A stretch of DNA of 64,000 bases, from positions 49,138 to 113,137 of the forward strand of contig JASANG010001835.1 in assembly GCA_030248215.1 (NCBI GenBank). The letters are read 5' to 3'. Positions 29,519 to 42,125 of this stretch are shown here, piece by piece (within the stretch, counting starts at the first letter, position 1; the number at the start of each line of letters is the position of its first letter). Under the pieces are notes generated by a model that was given only the letters and a program-made list of their open reading frames with translations, was not told the origin of the DNA and searched no databases. Both the position numbers and the translations under genes were made by a program. Source of the stretch: Enoplolaimus lenunculus (lineage: Eukaryota; Nematoda; Enoplea; Enoplida; Thoracostomopsidae).

Positions 29519-29597
29519 GTCTGTAACCGAATAACAAGGGGGGTACCCTCTGGAGAGGCCACATAAAAACTAATCCCCCATCTTATTCGGGTCACTA
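29519..29597. repeat. MITE of the GTAACCGAATAACA family
   Basis: CTGTAACCGAATAACAAGGG to CATCTTATTCGGGTCAC. Slightly shorter sister of 26182-26266. Confidence 0.5.
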
Positions 29598-29649
29598 CAG
29601 TATATTGTGATTTTCGCAGGCAATACCTCGAAAAGAGCAAACGGTTACC

Positions 29650-31140
29650 CACACATGATAATAACAGACAAATACGAATAAATTTTGAATACGATGTGGG
29701 GTCTATAAGCAGAAAAAGTGTTGCCTAATAGTCTAATGGGGACAAAACGTGTCTCAAGCTGTGCCGGTTATAACGTGAACCGGGCATTACGTTGCATGGT
29801 TTAAAAAATTACAATGTTCAGATTAAATTAACGAAATATATCCCACAGTAAAATAGCACAAAACCAATAATTAATTGGCCCCTTCTTAACCTGCGGAAGT
29901 AGACTTTGAACAACTTTTATTGTTTACTAATTTCGGTTTCATCCTGAGCAGGAGATCAACACGTGTTGCTCGAGTCGAAATGAAATAAAATGAGTATATC
30001 AAAAAACCTAAAGTTCGCTAATTTTTAACAATTATCCCCACCCCAGTGTATTCAAAAAATCACTACCTGAATGGCTGCCGATGATTTATTTTACCCGAGG
30101 GGGAAGTCGATTTTCTGCCGGAGGCAGACGTTCGGTTATTTCCTTGTGTGAGTGTTGAATGTAAAATCGTCCGACCGTTTATAGGCTGCAAGACGAATGC
30201 TACATTGAAACTGTAGTAAACCAAAAGGGGAACCAATTTATTAATACCTTTCAAGGAGGGTACTCCTGTTATTCGGTTACTGTTACTTATTTTCAATTCA
30301 CCCGATGGTTGTTGAACCAAACACCCTTCCTTTTATCATTCTTTCTGTTGGAAAAAGCGTACTTGCTCTAAAGTATGTTTGGTTCACATTGCCAACGAGT
30401 TGTCTGTCTGTTAGAGGTTTCAACAGTCTAGGCCATCATCGTTATGCGGGGTGCAAGTTATAACCAGGGCAGCTTGGGACACGTTTCGTTCCTATAAGAG
30501 TATTGGGTTGCATTTTGTCTGCTAAGTCGTATTTGTCTGGTATCATCCTGTGTACTTAGGTCACCTCTTGTCCTTCAATATCATATATGCGAATTATGAC
30601 AGTGTTCTTCAAAGCGATTTTGTCTCAGAAATAGATTTGCAGACGTGCATTTGGTATTTACGCATGTGTGCCTCTGCCGTCCGACTTTCCCGTAATTTAT
30701 TAGGACCCGAAGATTACAGAGCGCCGCTGAATATCATATTCGCTGTAATTTTGGAACATTATATGATATTCGCATAAATGTCTCTTATGCTTCGGTCGCT
30801 TATGAATTCCATTTATAGGACTTCTGTCAACGGAACCTGATTAAATTAGAAATACTTTGATGTAAATGTTAGTTTTTTTACAACTGGACCCGCAGCTACT
30901 TCCGCTCAAAAAATAAACAAATAGTAAATTTTACTGAACGTTAAACCTTGTGTGCATCCGATCATAAACACCATAGAAAAATATGATATGGGTTTATTTT
31001 ATACAGAACAAAATCGCAGTTGCTAGAAAATTTAAATGACAAAATTTCTTAACGAACGCCGTAACGGACTGGCCGGAAATTAAACTTGTGAATAAGTTCA
31101 GATCTCTTTGAACCCGTAAACCCAACATTAGTGCTCGCCT
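29650..31140. other. No gene recognised
   Basis: Only short frames without splice support. A GTTATTCGGTTACTG MITE end is at about 30268-30285, and a CCGG-type fragment (CTGCCGGAGGCAGACG) at 30115-30130. Confidence 0.4.
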
Positions 31141-31143
31141 GTT

Positions 31144-31372
31144 CACTGTGTAAATTCCAATGAGGTGATTAATCGACTCAGCTATCAAAATTATATCAGC
31201 AAACATTAACTCACCATGACTTGAGTTGATTCTAAATCTAAGTTGAGTTAATTCCACGTGAGTTAATTGATTAACTCAGAATAAGCGGGAATTCACTCAG
31301 AATTTCAATTCCTGACAAACCCAATTCAGACTCTGCGATTACCTTCATTCTGAAACATGAACTCCAGTGTTC
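31144..31372. repeat. MITE of the CACTGTAAATTCCAATGAG family, right end decayed
   Basis: Starts CACTGTGTAAATTCCAATGA. The interior GAGTTGATTAA/TTAATTCCACG palindromes match 43645-43876. Confidence 0.5.
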
Positions 31373-32035
31373 ATAATAAAACATTAACGGATTATATGTA
31401 ACCAAGACCGTATTTGCTTATAAGTACCCAGCCATGCTCTGAAAATATACTATTACAATTTTGAATCTTATTTTTACACACGGAGAAAAGCCAATACGCA
31501 GACCGCTCCGCCTTAATTTGCGTAAACCCGCGAAAACAAACGACCGAAATTGAAGAACCATAGGTACAATATTTTGCAGAGGTATCCATGCTTGCATCGA
31601 GATTATTAACACTTTTAAAACCTAAGTTTACGACTTCGATTTAAAATCAAAAGTCTAGCTTGCATACACTATAGCCAGGTCACGAGATTTGTCGCTCAGA
31701 CAGAAAAAATTTCGCTTCAGCGTTATTTATCGACATTATATTACAACGATTTACATAATAAATGAACATACAGTAAACCAACATTAAAAACAATGGGATT
31801 CATTACCATTGACACAGAACAACGTTGATTAAAAAATTACCGTGACCCATGCCAAAATTAAACAATTAAACCCTGTTGTGGAATATAACAATCAAATTAT
31901 ATATATATCACCATTTCGTAACCAAATCTCCTCAGCACATAACGTATGGTGCATGAATGGCACCAGGAAGTATCTCATGTTATACATGTTGCAAGTACAG
32001 GTTATTCTGAAAATCAACATGCACGAAGACAGAGT

Positions 32036-32348
32036 GTACATCCAGAGGTCTGACCTCGGCTCCGGCAGAAAATCGATTTCCAGCTTCAGTAGAAGAATTA
32101 TGCCGCGGTTGTGGTTGAGGTAATGCAAAACGGTCGTGTCATCTGGTGAGTTTGTTTGCATCATTGGAGCAATTTTCGATGCTTTGTTTCATTACATTAC
32201 AGAGATTTCTATAAAAAGAGTTTTAGAATACTTTTTGTCAATTATACATTAAAATTATTGCAAAAATTAGCAAAATACAAAACCATTTTAACCCCGAAAT
32301 TTCATATAACTCCGGCTTCGTTATTTTTCACCTTCGGCTAGCTATACA
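32036..32348 (-). repeat. Decayed hAT-like CCGG element
   Basis: GTACATCCAGAGGTCTGACC, CGGCTCCGGCAGAAAATCG and right-side TTTTTCACCTTCGGCTAG correspond to the 8167 family. Both termini are mutated. Confidence 0.45.
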
Positions 32349-32349
32349 A

Positions 32350-33640
32350 TGGAAGACCACGTTCTATGCCAAGGACACTAAACTTCAAGAAACCGGGAAA
32401 AATAGCTTTTATTGTTACTTAGAATATTTTGCGGGCATAAACATAGAAGGCCCTGAAATCTACCGCATATGACGTACATAATAACAAGCATAACATTCTT
32501 TTTAGTTCCGAAATAATCTGATGAAATGTATTAAAACTAGTTACACAGGACAAAAGATGTTAGCGCTACGATTTCCAAATCTAAAGCTAACCATAAAATT
32601 AGCTGGTGCGCGAACGCCGCTTGCATAATATTATAATACACAAACTTCGCTTACATAATACAGTGGATGAAATGTTGTAGCCGAAACAACCAATACACAC
32701 TTTATTCAAAATCACCGGTTTCATATTAGCAGACGTTCGGTCAGGCGTCTAAAATAAAATACGATCACCATGAAATTCTCGCAACAGAACATTATTTTAC
32801 AAATAATAATGAAAACAAAATACACAGCATTTTCTGAATTCTATTACCTAGAATTCCAACATGCGATCTGGATTTGCCAATGAAAATATTTCCTACAGTT
32901 GCTACGCTTAACACTATAACATGCAACGAATTTATAAAATAGAATACAAAATAAAAATTCTGAACATTTATTACAAAACCACAGAATACGGACCGTAACT
33001 CAAACAAGACAGCCTCAGTCCATTTTGAGTCAAAGCTACCAAACTTTTCTTCAATCGTGAATAAATATGTTTAAATAAGACTTTAGTCACATTTCAGTGA
33101 TTCAGCTTTTCAGTAATTCTGTTGTCTAGCTCAGCCCCGCGTTTCTCTCATTCTTTGACACGTGAAAAAACGCTACTCACTTATTGACACGAATTATCTG
33201 TCGAATCAGAGCGTTGGCACGTAGCATGTGTAGTTGCGCTAGAATAGGTAAAATGTACGTAACACTATTACGAACCAGTAGTCTGCTCAAATTTAGAGGC
33301 CAAATTGACACTAATACGTCCGATGCAATGCTTGTCTCGCATTAAACTCGAAGTGACAGTAGAAACGAACCTATGAGCTGTATCAAAATATTGTTAACAC
33401 AAAATTCAGATCAAATAATGAAGGAATCAAACATGATCGCGGCGCAAAAATTTACAATATTTTTGCAACCGGACCCGCAAACACTTAGCCCTCGTTAAAA
33501 ATTTTCCATTTCACACAGGGATGAGACAAAACAAAACAAGACTTCAACAAGCTGTTCTAAACCTAGAGCTCGACCCATTAAGATTTCCTGCTGAAGCAAA
33601 CCAACATACCACCTATCGATAAAGTATATTTTCAAATGCC
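32350..33640. other. Intergenic, no gene recognised
   Basis: AT-rich sequence downstream of the PABIR-like gene. Part may be its 3' UTR. No repeat family with both ends visible. Confidence 0.4.
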
Positions 33641-33649
33641 TACTATTAT

Positions 33650-36600
33650 CTACCTGTGTGGACTCTCCGGTGCCGAACCGGACCCAACTGTAGTCACAGA
33701 AACATTGGTATTATCATTACAACTAGACATTTGCACTGCTTGAGCAAACGTCCAACCACAAACCCGATCTGGAGTTGACATGCTAGAATGGAGTCGCTTC
33801 GGTGAACTGACACTATCTGTATCACTTTCGTCTGCAATAAAAAACGATGGAATACCCGTGGTGACCAGATATCCGGTCGAATCCGGGTTAACATCCCGTA
33901 AAAACCGATATCCGTATCCGGATCCAGTATAAACCTGCCGGATATCTACAGTGGTGTTTCCGAATTTCACAAAACTGCTTTAACTAAACCTGACACACAG
34001 CTTTGGTTAGCTTAAAAAGTTTGAATTAAAACAAAGCTAACCCTATTTCAATGCATACAATTGTTTTCTAGCAAAAGAAGCTACAACTACTAAGAAACAA
34101 AACAACCAACTAACTCTTCAATTTAAGGCACGCGGCCTAAAACTTACAGCATTTTCTTTTAATAGCAATGTTTGTTGGACGCATAGCAATAGGACTCAGG
34201 CTCCTAAAACTAAAAAGTCGAGACTACTCTAAAGCTAAGTTTCGCTTCTTAATCTATATATTAAAGCTGGAACGCCACACATACTTATATTTAGCAGTGT
34301 TCCAGCGCAGGAGTAAACAAGTCTGACAGTACAGTTTCATAATTAAATATCAGAAACGTATTTATATAGATCACTATCTTAAAAATAAAAATACAAACAA
34401 AAAACAATTACTATACACCCACCACACAAAAAAAAACTTTACTTTTATTACATACACCTTTTTTTTTTTTTATATAAAAAATCCCACCCCCCCGCGTTGC
34501 ATCTATAGTTCTACATAAGTATCGTTCAAACTAGAGCTTGTGCTTATAGGTACTATATTAAAAACATATCTTAACTTGTCAAAGTTCTATGATCAGTTAG
34601 ACTTGCTTAATAACATTTATGTTTAAGACTTAATATACCAGCGGTCCGTTCAGTACATTATGATAGTTGCACATTTGTGCAACTGTGTTGACTAGTACTA
34701 ATTATGTATACTATACACAGGGTGCAACCGGAATTCCGGTTCCGGTTCCGGTTCCGGCATTTTTTCACCTTCCGGTTCCGGTTCCGGTAAATTTTTACCG
34801 GATTTAAAAATTCCGGTATTATAATTTGGCCGTTTTCTTAACTTTGCTAATTTTTAAGAATCTCTTTTGAAAGCCACTTGTACTCCGAATATAAGCCATT
34901 GATGGTGGATTTCACTTCAGTCGATGATGAAAATCTAAAATACAACAAATAAAATAAACACCTATGTTCGACTAAGGTTATTTCACAAATAATAGAGCAA
35001 AAAATAAGATTAAAATGAAATTTTTGGTGAAATGCATTTTTCATTTTCCGGTTCCGGTAAAATTTTCAAATTCCGGTTCCGGTTCCGGTAAATTGTAATT
35101 CCGGTTGCACCCTGACTATACAGCTTAAAAAAGCATTCATCAGTGGAACAGGCCTTCACAACCCAGACATGAACAATGTTTTTCTGCTACATGACGACGG
35201 TAATGCGTTAATAATTGAAGCTTAGTGTTTGTAATCGCAGAATATTCTACAATTTAACTAAAAAACCAATGGCAAGAAAGATGTTATATGGCATCCGACA
35301 GGACACAGTAAATCGTAAGCCGCGTAAACATACGTATAACAAGCAATATTCTGAAACTGCATAAAACTGCAAGTTTTTGTACATTGAAATACAACGCTTT
35401 AGCAAATGTTAAACAAACCAGCGTGGCGAAACAAATTTTGGATGCGAGGGCACGACCGGCAATTACACATTTTAGCATTTTAGAACGCGCTCATAGGTTT
35501 GTCTAATGAATTGTTATAAGCGAGATCTGTATCTTTTTAAAATTTTAGAAAAATTTCCAGGACGGACGCACCCTAAATCCCCCACTCGCTACGCCGGTGC
35601 TTAACATTCTACCATGGTACTAACCTCTGGATTGTGCGCCTTGTAGGACTGGGACTTGGTGACGGAGAAAATGCAACCGCATTCTTAATGTATTGATTCA
35701 TTGACGGCGAAAATGCTTGCTGTAATTAAAAAATACAATCTCGAAAGTGATTGCCTATGACTAGTGTTACGAATTTAAGTGCTTGAAGATAAATTGGTAA
35801 ACGTTTTCACGAAAAAAATCAGGGGTAAAAATGTTTTCAACTACGATAGCACTAAAATTTTAAATTTCATAAATTTGCTTACTGATGGCATTCGAAGAAT
35901 TTGTTTAAAGTAGCTGGTTTAGCGGTTAAATTGGAGTAATTACGTAGTAGCCACATGTTACAAATTTGATGACAAATCCGCATAAAAATAGTAAGATTTT
36001 CAGTCACATTACGTTAGCGGAAAACAATGATGGTCTCGAGAATGTCCCTAGAAATACAAGCGAATTTTTGTTGTAAGACATGTACACATAGAAAAATTTT
36101 ATTATATAAATCGCTTTTAAATCTTACACAATCTGACATACCCTTTCTAACACTCTACTCGGTGAAGGAGAGCCAGAACCAGGTAAAAACGCTGTCATAA
36201 TATGAACAGGTTCTGTTAGTGATTTTGTCCGCGAGCGAGCCCATTTATCACCAGTTATTGTTACTGAAGGTGCTACTGGTGTTGTTGCCGTTGTGGCTAC
36301 TAAGCAGGCTGCAGAGTCAGCATTTCCAAAGCCACCTGTGCTACTTATAGTAGTTTCGACACCAGGTTCATCCTAAACATTATTTAGCACGCAAGATCAC
36401 AAACAGCAAAAACATGTGTTTGAAACTTTACCTTTTAAGCATCGAAACAGCTAGTAATGGTGCATACTCATAAACGTTTAAAAAATGTTAAAATGGAGTT
36501 TTTAACAAAATTCTAAATGCAATAAAAGTTTGAATATTGAACACATTTTGCAGCCCAAAGTAGAGTAGAATTCTAAATGTCAGAAGGCCAAAAGTTCAGC

Positions 36601-39512
36601 ATACCAATGATATTGAAGCGTCCCAACTGTTCGAAATTTGCCCAGCAACGGCAAAAAGTCGCTCTTTAGCGTAATCCGTTTGGATTGTGTTGCGAATGTT
36701 TTCTTCACAAGACAGTTCATTCAGTCTACGGAACGCTTTTAGCGGTGTGAATCCAGCCTATATAATGCATCGTAAACAATAACTTCTGTGAACTATGTCA
36801 CAATATTTACACGCCTATTACGCGCAGACTGGAAAACATTCGATCATTCTATTTACATACGCATATTAACGGCATATATACGTTTCCGAAAAACGGTTCA
36901 AATAACTGTGGCACCAATTAATAAAAGAGATCAGAACTTAAAATTTCACGTGAGTCCTGACTGACTATTGTGCGTAGCTTTTAACTGTCCTAATCAATCA
37001 ACCCAAATATTATATACCTTATCCATTTTCAGGTGCTCCGCAAGCAAATGTAAGCACTAAACAGTTACAATAAAGCTAAATTTAAAATAAACCCACAAAT
37101 ACACATTAAGCGATAATAACTCACGCTACTACTAGACTTCACACTTGCACTACTAAACCGCCTTTCTCCTATTTGTGCCACTGCAACCACGTCTGACCTA
37201 TAATATATTTTTAGCAATTCCATTATTAAACTAATTAAGTGACAAATGGTATTCTGCGCGTATAATTGCAACATTTATAACTAATACCCGCCATAAGGAA
37301 TTTCACAAAACAAAACCCCGGACCCGGAATTTTTCATAACATAAACCAGAACTTGATCGTCAAATTTACGAAATAGACGCATAAAACTGTTAGCAGAAAC
37401 CCGTTGAAATATAATTTTTATGTTTACGTTAAGTTTTCAATGGAAAGTAGATTTTGCCGGAGCATAAACCGAAATTTATTTTTTTGCCAGACAAAAACCG
37501 AACTCAGAATTTAAAAAATTTCAACACCCAATATCTGTTTCAATTTTTGGTAACGAAGATAAACACGTGCGTTGAGCGAAATATCCTGGACGAAAACTAA
37601 ATATCTAAACAGAACAAAGAGTAACAGATTCCTTTCGAAAACACAACACTATAAAAGTCCCGAATCCTGTGTTCAACAACGTTTAAACACGAACAGAAAT
37701 CGATTTTTTGCACAAAATTTTAGCCGGACAGGAATTCCTGTGGGTCAACATAGTTTTTGGGTCCTCAATGTCCTAAATGGGCGGTCAACGAGCCCAAACC
37801 TTCCACCCAGTGAGTACGCCTACGCTGTGAACCCTAGTTTCGAATACAGGAATTCTCGGTAGAAGGATCATAACAACTTCAGTTGTAGCAGCGAAATCTC
37901 ACCCGTTTTCGGACAATATAACGTCGGGTAAAGGCTTTTGCAAGTCAAAGTAGAAAGCTGGAAGAAGTTCTGATATGCATGCATGTACCAGCGAGTTATT
38001 TAAAACCTTGTATAAGGTACCGAATGAAATAATGAAGGAACGAGAGAGAACTCGCGACCGAGATGTCTGACGCAAATTTTGGCGTACTCGCGGCGCAAGT
38101 TTTGAATAGGCTCGTTATTGTAATATTGTGGGCAGGGTTCAAAGCGGGACTGGATTATGACGGAATCGGTACAGAAACTTTTACCGGAATCGTAATCAGA
38201 ATCGGAACTAGAAACTTCGTGACTGTACGAATAAGCTGTATTAACAAATATAATCGATTTAGGGTGTCCGGTTGCTGGCAACAATTTTCAAAAACGCATG
38301 AACAAATTGGAGATGTTTTGGTTCTGTAATGCTGAACTATACGTAATCAATTATCAATAAGTTAACTCAACGAAATCAATTTAACAGATAGATGATACAG
38401 AATTTTTATACACGGTTGCACCATGTGCTTGGGAGCATTACTAAATGAGCGATACCGATCCATTCGAACCGTACACCTCGTAGACACTAGATGAAAGAAA
38501 CCTCGCGCGCGAACCGAGCGAGAATCAATTTAAGTTTAATTCTAGTACAAAAGATTAGTTTGAAATTCACATTTGTAATCCGGGTATTTTATCTTGGTAT
38601 TTTTGCAATACTGCAACCCAGAACCAGAATTTCGAAAACCCAAAACCCGGACGAGGGATTTTTTAAATGAAAATACTCGGAATACGCGAAATCGGATACA
38701 ACTCTACGCTGCGCTATATAAAATCAGATGTATATAAGTAAATATTGTGGCTAACGCCAGGGATCGACTCGACCGAATATTAATTTTACCCGATACCGGA
38801 ACCGGATAGCAAATTTTGTACCGGAAATGGAGCCGGATGTTAACCGGTATAAATTGGTGCACTTGAGTCGTGCCAAAGTATGTACGTATTTATAGATTTA
38901 AAGTAGTTTTTTGGCTTGGATTTGCTATCCCATGTCAGTGTCCACTTTTTAGTTGTCCGAAATTGCAGTCGCGGCAAAATATCCAGTAATTCACATGTCA
39001 AAGGTAGTTTCGTGACATTTCAACCCACTACCGCGTCGATTTTTTGCCGATTATTAAACCAGAACCGGTGTCGATCCATATTGCAGTGGACTTCAACCCC
39101 GACATGAACTAAATTCAAATCAATTTCTGTTTGAATTCATAGTTACGATTCCGGATCCCACTTTGCTACGATCTACATCTTCATAATGCTGACTATTTTG
39201 TTACAATAAAAGATTAAAGAATGAAGCATATATAAGAATATCTAACTTTGCTTCCATATCACACAGCGGTAATTTAAGATCCGAGGTAGTTGCACCATCA
39301 CAGATGTTTAATAACGGAGCGCTGGTCGACCGTTTTAGTTCATACGAAACATCCATTGGAGTTTCAACAGAATCACAGTCGTCTTTGCTAGAGCTTGCAC
39401 CATTTGATGTGCCAGTGGTTACATTTGCTGGCCCAGCGAAACTATGCATTGGTATTTGAACTTGCAAATTAAAACCACTTGGCCACCGTCTGCGGTCATC
39501 CTGCTTTTTCAT
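33650..39512 (-). CDS. PABIR/FAM122 homologue, PP2A-B55 inhibitor (seven exons)
   Basis: Exons in transcript order are 39512-39247, 37197-37125, 36757-36605, 36372-36142, 35719-35625, 34203-34148 and 33831-33650. Every junction is phase-consistent and the product is 351 residues. Family landmarks appear in order. KRSTSAPLLN (60-69) matches vertebrate RRSNSAPLIN. GERRFSSASV (99-108) is the RRNSTT position. RLNELSCEE (124-132) matches the B55-binding helix RLHQIKQEE. KERLFAVAGQISNSW (144-158) matches the PP2A catalytic-subunit-blocking helix EREVQTAMQISQSW. PGSGSPSPSR, AFSPSMNQ, SPSPTRR, SLSPIAMRP and KRKCY follow as in the family's C-terminal half. The protein should restrain PP2A-B55 and so affect mitotic entry and checkpoint signalling. 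The function is inferred from conservation. The 3' end could instead splice at CACAG|GTAGAT near 33656. Confidence 0.82.
34262..34340 (+). repeat. Dispersed hairpin repeat (AAAGCTGGAACG)
   Basis: TTAAAGCTGGAACGCCACAC to AGTGTTCCAGCGCAGGAG. Inverse copy at 61950-62028, and a diverged copy at 24018-24075. Confidence 0.5.
34718..35114 (-). repeat. hAT-like element (CAGGGTGCAACCGGAATT family) with perfect 8-bp TSD
   Basis: 397 bp flanked by ACTATACA on both sides. Ends CAGGGTGCAACCGGAATT in inverted orientation, with tandem CCGGTT/CCGGAA next to each end. A central 65-codon open frame is shared with 56234-56630. It lies inside the fifth intron of the PABIR-like gene. Confidence 0.8.
38575..38870 (+). 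repeat. Decayed CCGG-rich repeat
   Basis: GATACCGGAACCGGATAGC and GGAGCCGGATGTTAACCGG belong to the CCGGATACCGG class seen at 49539, 51113 and 55200. Ends not clear. It is in the first intron of the PABIR-like gene. Confidence 0.4.
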
Positions 39513-40214
39513 TGTAATATGAAATACGTACCCGCAGACAGTTGATTCAAAATATATTTATATATTATATGAACCGAATAAAGCTGGCCATCACTACAAA
39601 TTAAATCTACTAGTGGACGTATATATCTAAATTATTGCATGTATAATAAACTGATAAGCACTGATATAATGTTCACATGGTTTTAGGAAGCTATTTCAGA
39701 TCTCCGGTTTCCAACTTTGAAGCCTGTCGAACTCATTGCGATAGATTGTAGACAGGTAAAGGTTTAACTAAGTAATCGTGAACACGTAAACACGTGTTGC
39801 TCCTATTCTGCTGGTTCCTTTTGTCGTAATTTCTATGGTCTTATATTTGCCTACTTTTGTTTTCAGGGGCCCCTTTCCCATTTCTTTATTTCTAGGTTCT
39901 AATTCCATTTCGCCCCTATATTTCGCCATATTTCATCCCCATTATGCTCAATTTCGCCATGTCTTTGTCTTGTCAATTTATGAATTATTCGGGAATCTCG
40001 GCAACGGACTACCTATCTACTGATTTGTGCGAAACAAAAGCAAATTTTACGCGTACGTATTAGATAGCATAATTCTGGCGGCGTTAAAAGGTGTTGTGTT
40101 GTACCTAAACAGTCTAAATCTTACTACCAGGCGTGCTTATCAGCGCCAACACTCAGTCAAAATCGTAATTGAACCAAACATACTAACGGACTTGATGGGA
40201 ATTAATACGCATAT

Positions 40215-40346
40215 GTCAGACTCGAAGAAATGTTGCCCCCCAGAAAATTTTCAATCTTGCTTGTTAATCAACGAAACCCTTGTATATATACACCTCCTGG
40301 AAATTTATTAGCCCCCGTCGCAAAATGAAATGACTACGGGCCTGGT
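40215..40346 (+). repeat. GGCCCGTAGC-family MITE fragment
   Basis: GCCCCCCAGAAAATTTTCAA and the end TGACTACGGGCCTGG. Confidence 0.5.
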
Positions 40347-40404
40347 TTTTCTTGGTATATGTGATGTAACAAAGGTGCATATATAGTACTAGAGAAATTT
40401 TATC

Positions 40405-40475
40405 GGCCGCGTGGTATAGGATAGCGCGCTTGACTTGAGAGCGAAAGGTCCGAGATTCGATTCAGGGCGTAGCCA
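40405..40475 (+). repeat. tRNA-like sequence
   Basis: GCCGCGTGGTATAGGATAGC (A-box-like) and GATTCGATTC (B-box-like) with a possible anticodon stem. The acceptor stem does not pair convincingly. A relative is at 54420-54485 in opposite orientation. Probably a tRNA pseudogene or SINE head. Confidence 0.4.
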
Positions 40476-40557
40476 TTTGTTTCTAAAAAATTAAGGGGAA
40501 AAACATGTATATTCAGAGTACTTCGAGAAAAGAGGTCGTCTCTACCGTGCAGTTCTG

Positions 40558-40932
40558 ACCAGAGTGCAACCAGAATTTGAAAAAATTGCCGGAAAAGGAA
40601 AATGATTAATACATGTCACCGAAAAATTCATTATATTTTTTGCAATATTATTGGTGAAATAACCCTAGTTGGAGATAGATATTCACTTTGACTGTTTTAG
40701 ATTTTCACAATCCACGGAAGCGATTTGTACCTTCGATGGTTTGTTTTCGGCGATTGTAAAGGTTTATATACTATGCGATTGAAATGTATTTAATTTTTTA
40801 TTGTGATTTTTTAGTAATATATCTACAATTCCACATACCAAATTTAAATACCGGAATTTTTAATTCCGTCAAAAGTTTACCGGAGCCTGAAGGTGAAAAT
40901 ATGCCGGAACCAGAATTCTGGTTGCACCGTGT
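40558..40932 (+). repeat. Decayed hAT-like CCGGAATT element
   Basis: CAGAGTGCAACCAGAATT to GAATTCTGGTTGCACCGTG, with the family middle TTGGTGAAATAACCCTAGT. Confidence 0.5.
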
Positions 40933-41149
40933 TTCTGTCATGGAGGTCCCACCAAAAATGGCGCTGTATATATCAGGCCCATGGATTCGGAGAAGTTTTA
41001 GTTCACGGTCTCGACGACCGCCTAAAAAGGCGGAATGTTGGTATATGTGCTAACATGTGCATAGTGTATATAATGTACGACAAATGCATACAAGTGCACA
41101 TGTATAATAGTAGAAAAAATTATAATATCAGCCACGTCATCTATACTTG

Positions 41150-41303
41150 CCGCCCTTATTTTGCTACGGGGGCTAACGTTTTTCAGGAGGGGCATACACT
41201 GAATATAGATGTTACGCTTACAAGCAAGGTTGAAAATGTTCTGCGTTGAGACAAAATTGTAAGGGCGGTTGGGCCCCCTGACCTTCTCTGGTACAGGCCC
41301 GAG
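41150..41303 (-). repeat. GGCCCGTAGC-family MITE, decayed
   Basis: GCTACGGGGGCTAACG and the end TGGTACAGGCCCGAG, with AAGCAAGGTTGAAAATG inside. Confidence 0.4.
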
Positions 41304-42054
41304 ACTGTAGCCCCACGGATCGGTCGGAAATTGTCATTTTCAACCAGTCCGGACCGTGCCGGCTTCAATTTGGCTTCAAATAGCCGCTTATCCACGAGGT
41401 ATTTTTCGGTAAAAACCGAAAGGTAGAAAAAATAAAGGGTAAGATGAATGTAATCAAAAGGATTGTTGATTTATTTAATCCTTCTTCTAATAGTTGACGA
41501 TTTGTACCGCAGCTTCTACATTTGGTTAGCCCGTAAAACATTTGCAAAAATACTTTAGCTATGATATTAACCTGACACTTTAAGTGTGTACAAAATTTAT
41601 GTGGCAACAAATTGCTGTAGTCCTTGCCAAAATGACAACAAGAACAGGCTTTAATGATGTCCTTTGTGAAACTTGTACCCGACAGAGTGTTTGTTTTTCG
41701 AACGGATGAACAGAAAGAAATCGGAAGAGAGATTGTTCAAAAGCATCACAGTAGTTCAAATACCTCAACAGCCACTGCGCCTAATATAAACTTTTATACA
41801 GTCGATAGCGTACCTAGAACCGAGTACAACCTCGCTAAAGTCCCAAAATTCCACCGTCCCATCATAAGAATTTAAAAGTAGCAGGTGAAATTCTGGTATT
41901 TTGACATTGCAACTGTGATGTTTGATTTCCAGATATGGTCGAAGGCAGGGTTTTGGGACTATGTTATTTTGGGATGAAACGGAACAGTACGCAGTTCATA
42001 CGAGACACTCTTCGAAGGTATTTTGAAAAACCCGCCATTTGTATTTAAAACTGC

Positions 42055-42125
42055 CAATGGGAAAGTTGGACAACGGTGACAGTTGGACAGCGGGACAGTT
42101 GAACAGCTTGACAGTTGGACAGTTC
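42055..42125 (+). repeat. Short GGACAGTT tandem array
   Basis: GACAGTTGGACAGCGGGACA-type units of 8-20 bp, about six copies. The motif GGGACAG is shared with the larger minisatellite at 42770. Confidence 0.55.

Noticed and set aside
41654-41875. 73-codon plus-strand frame
   Set aside because: No recognisable domain, no splice context and no neighbouring coding signal.
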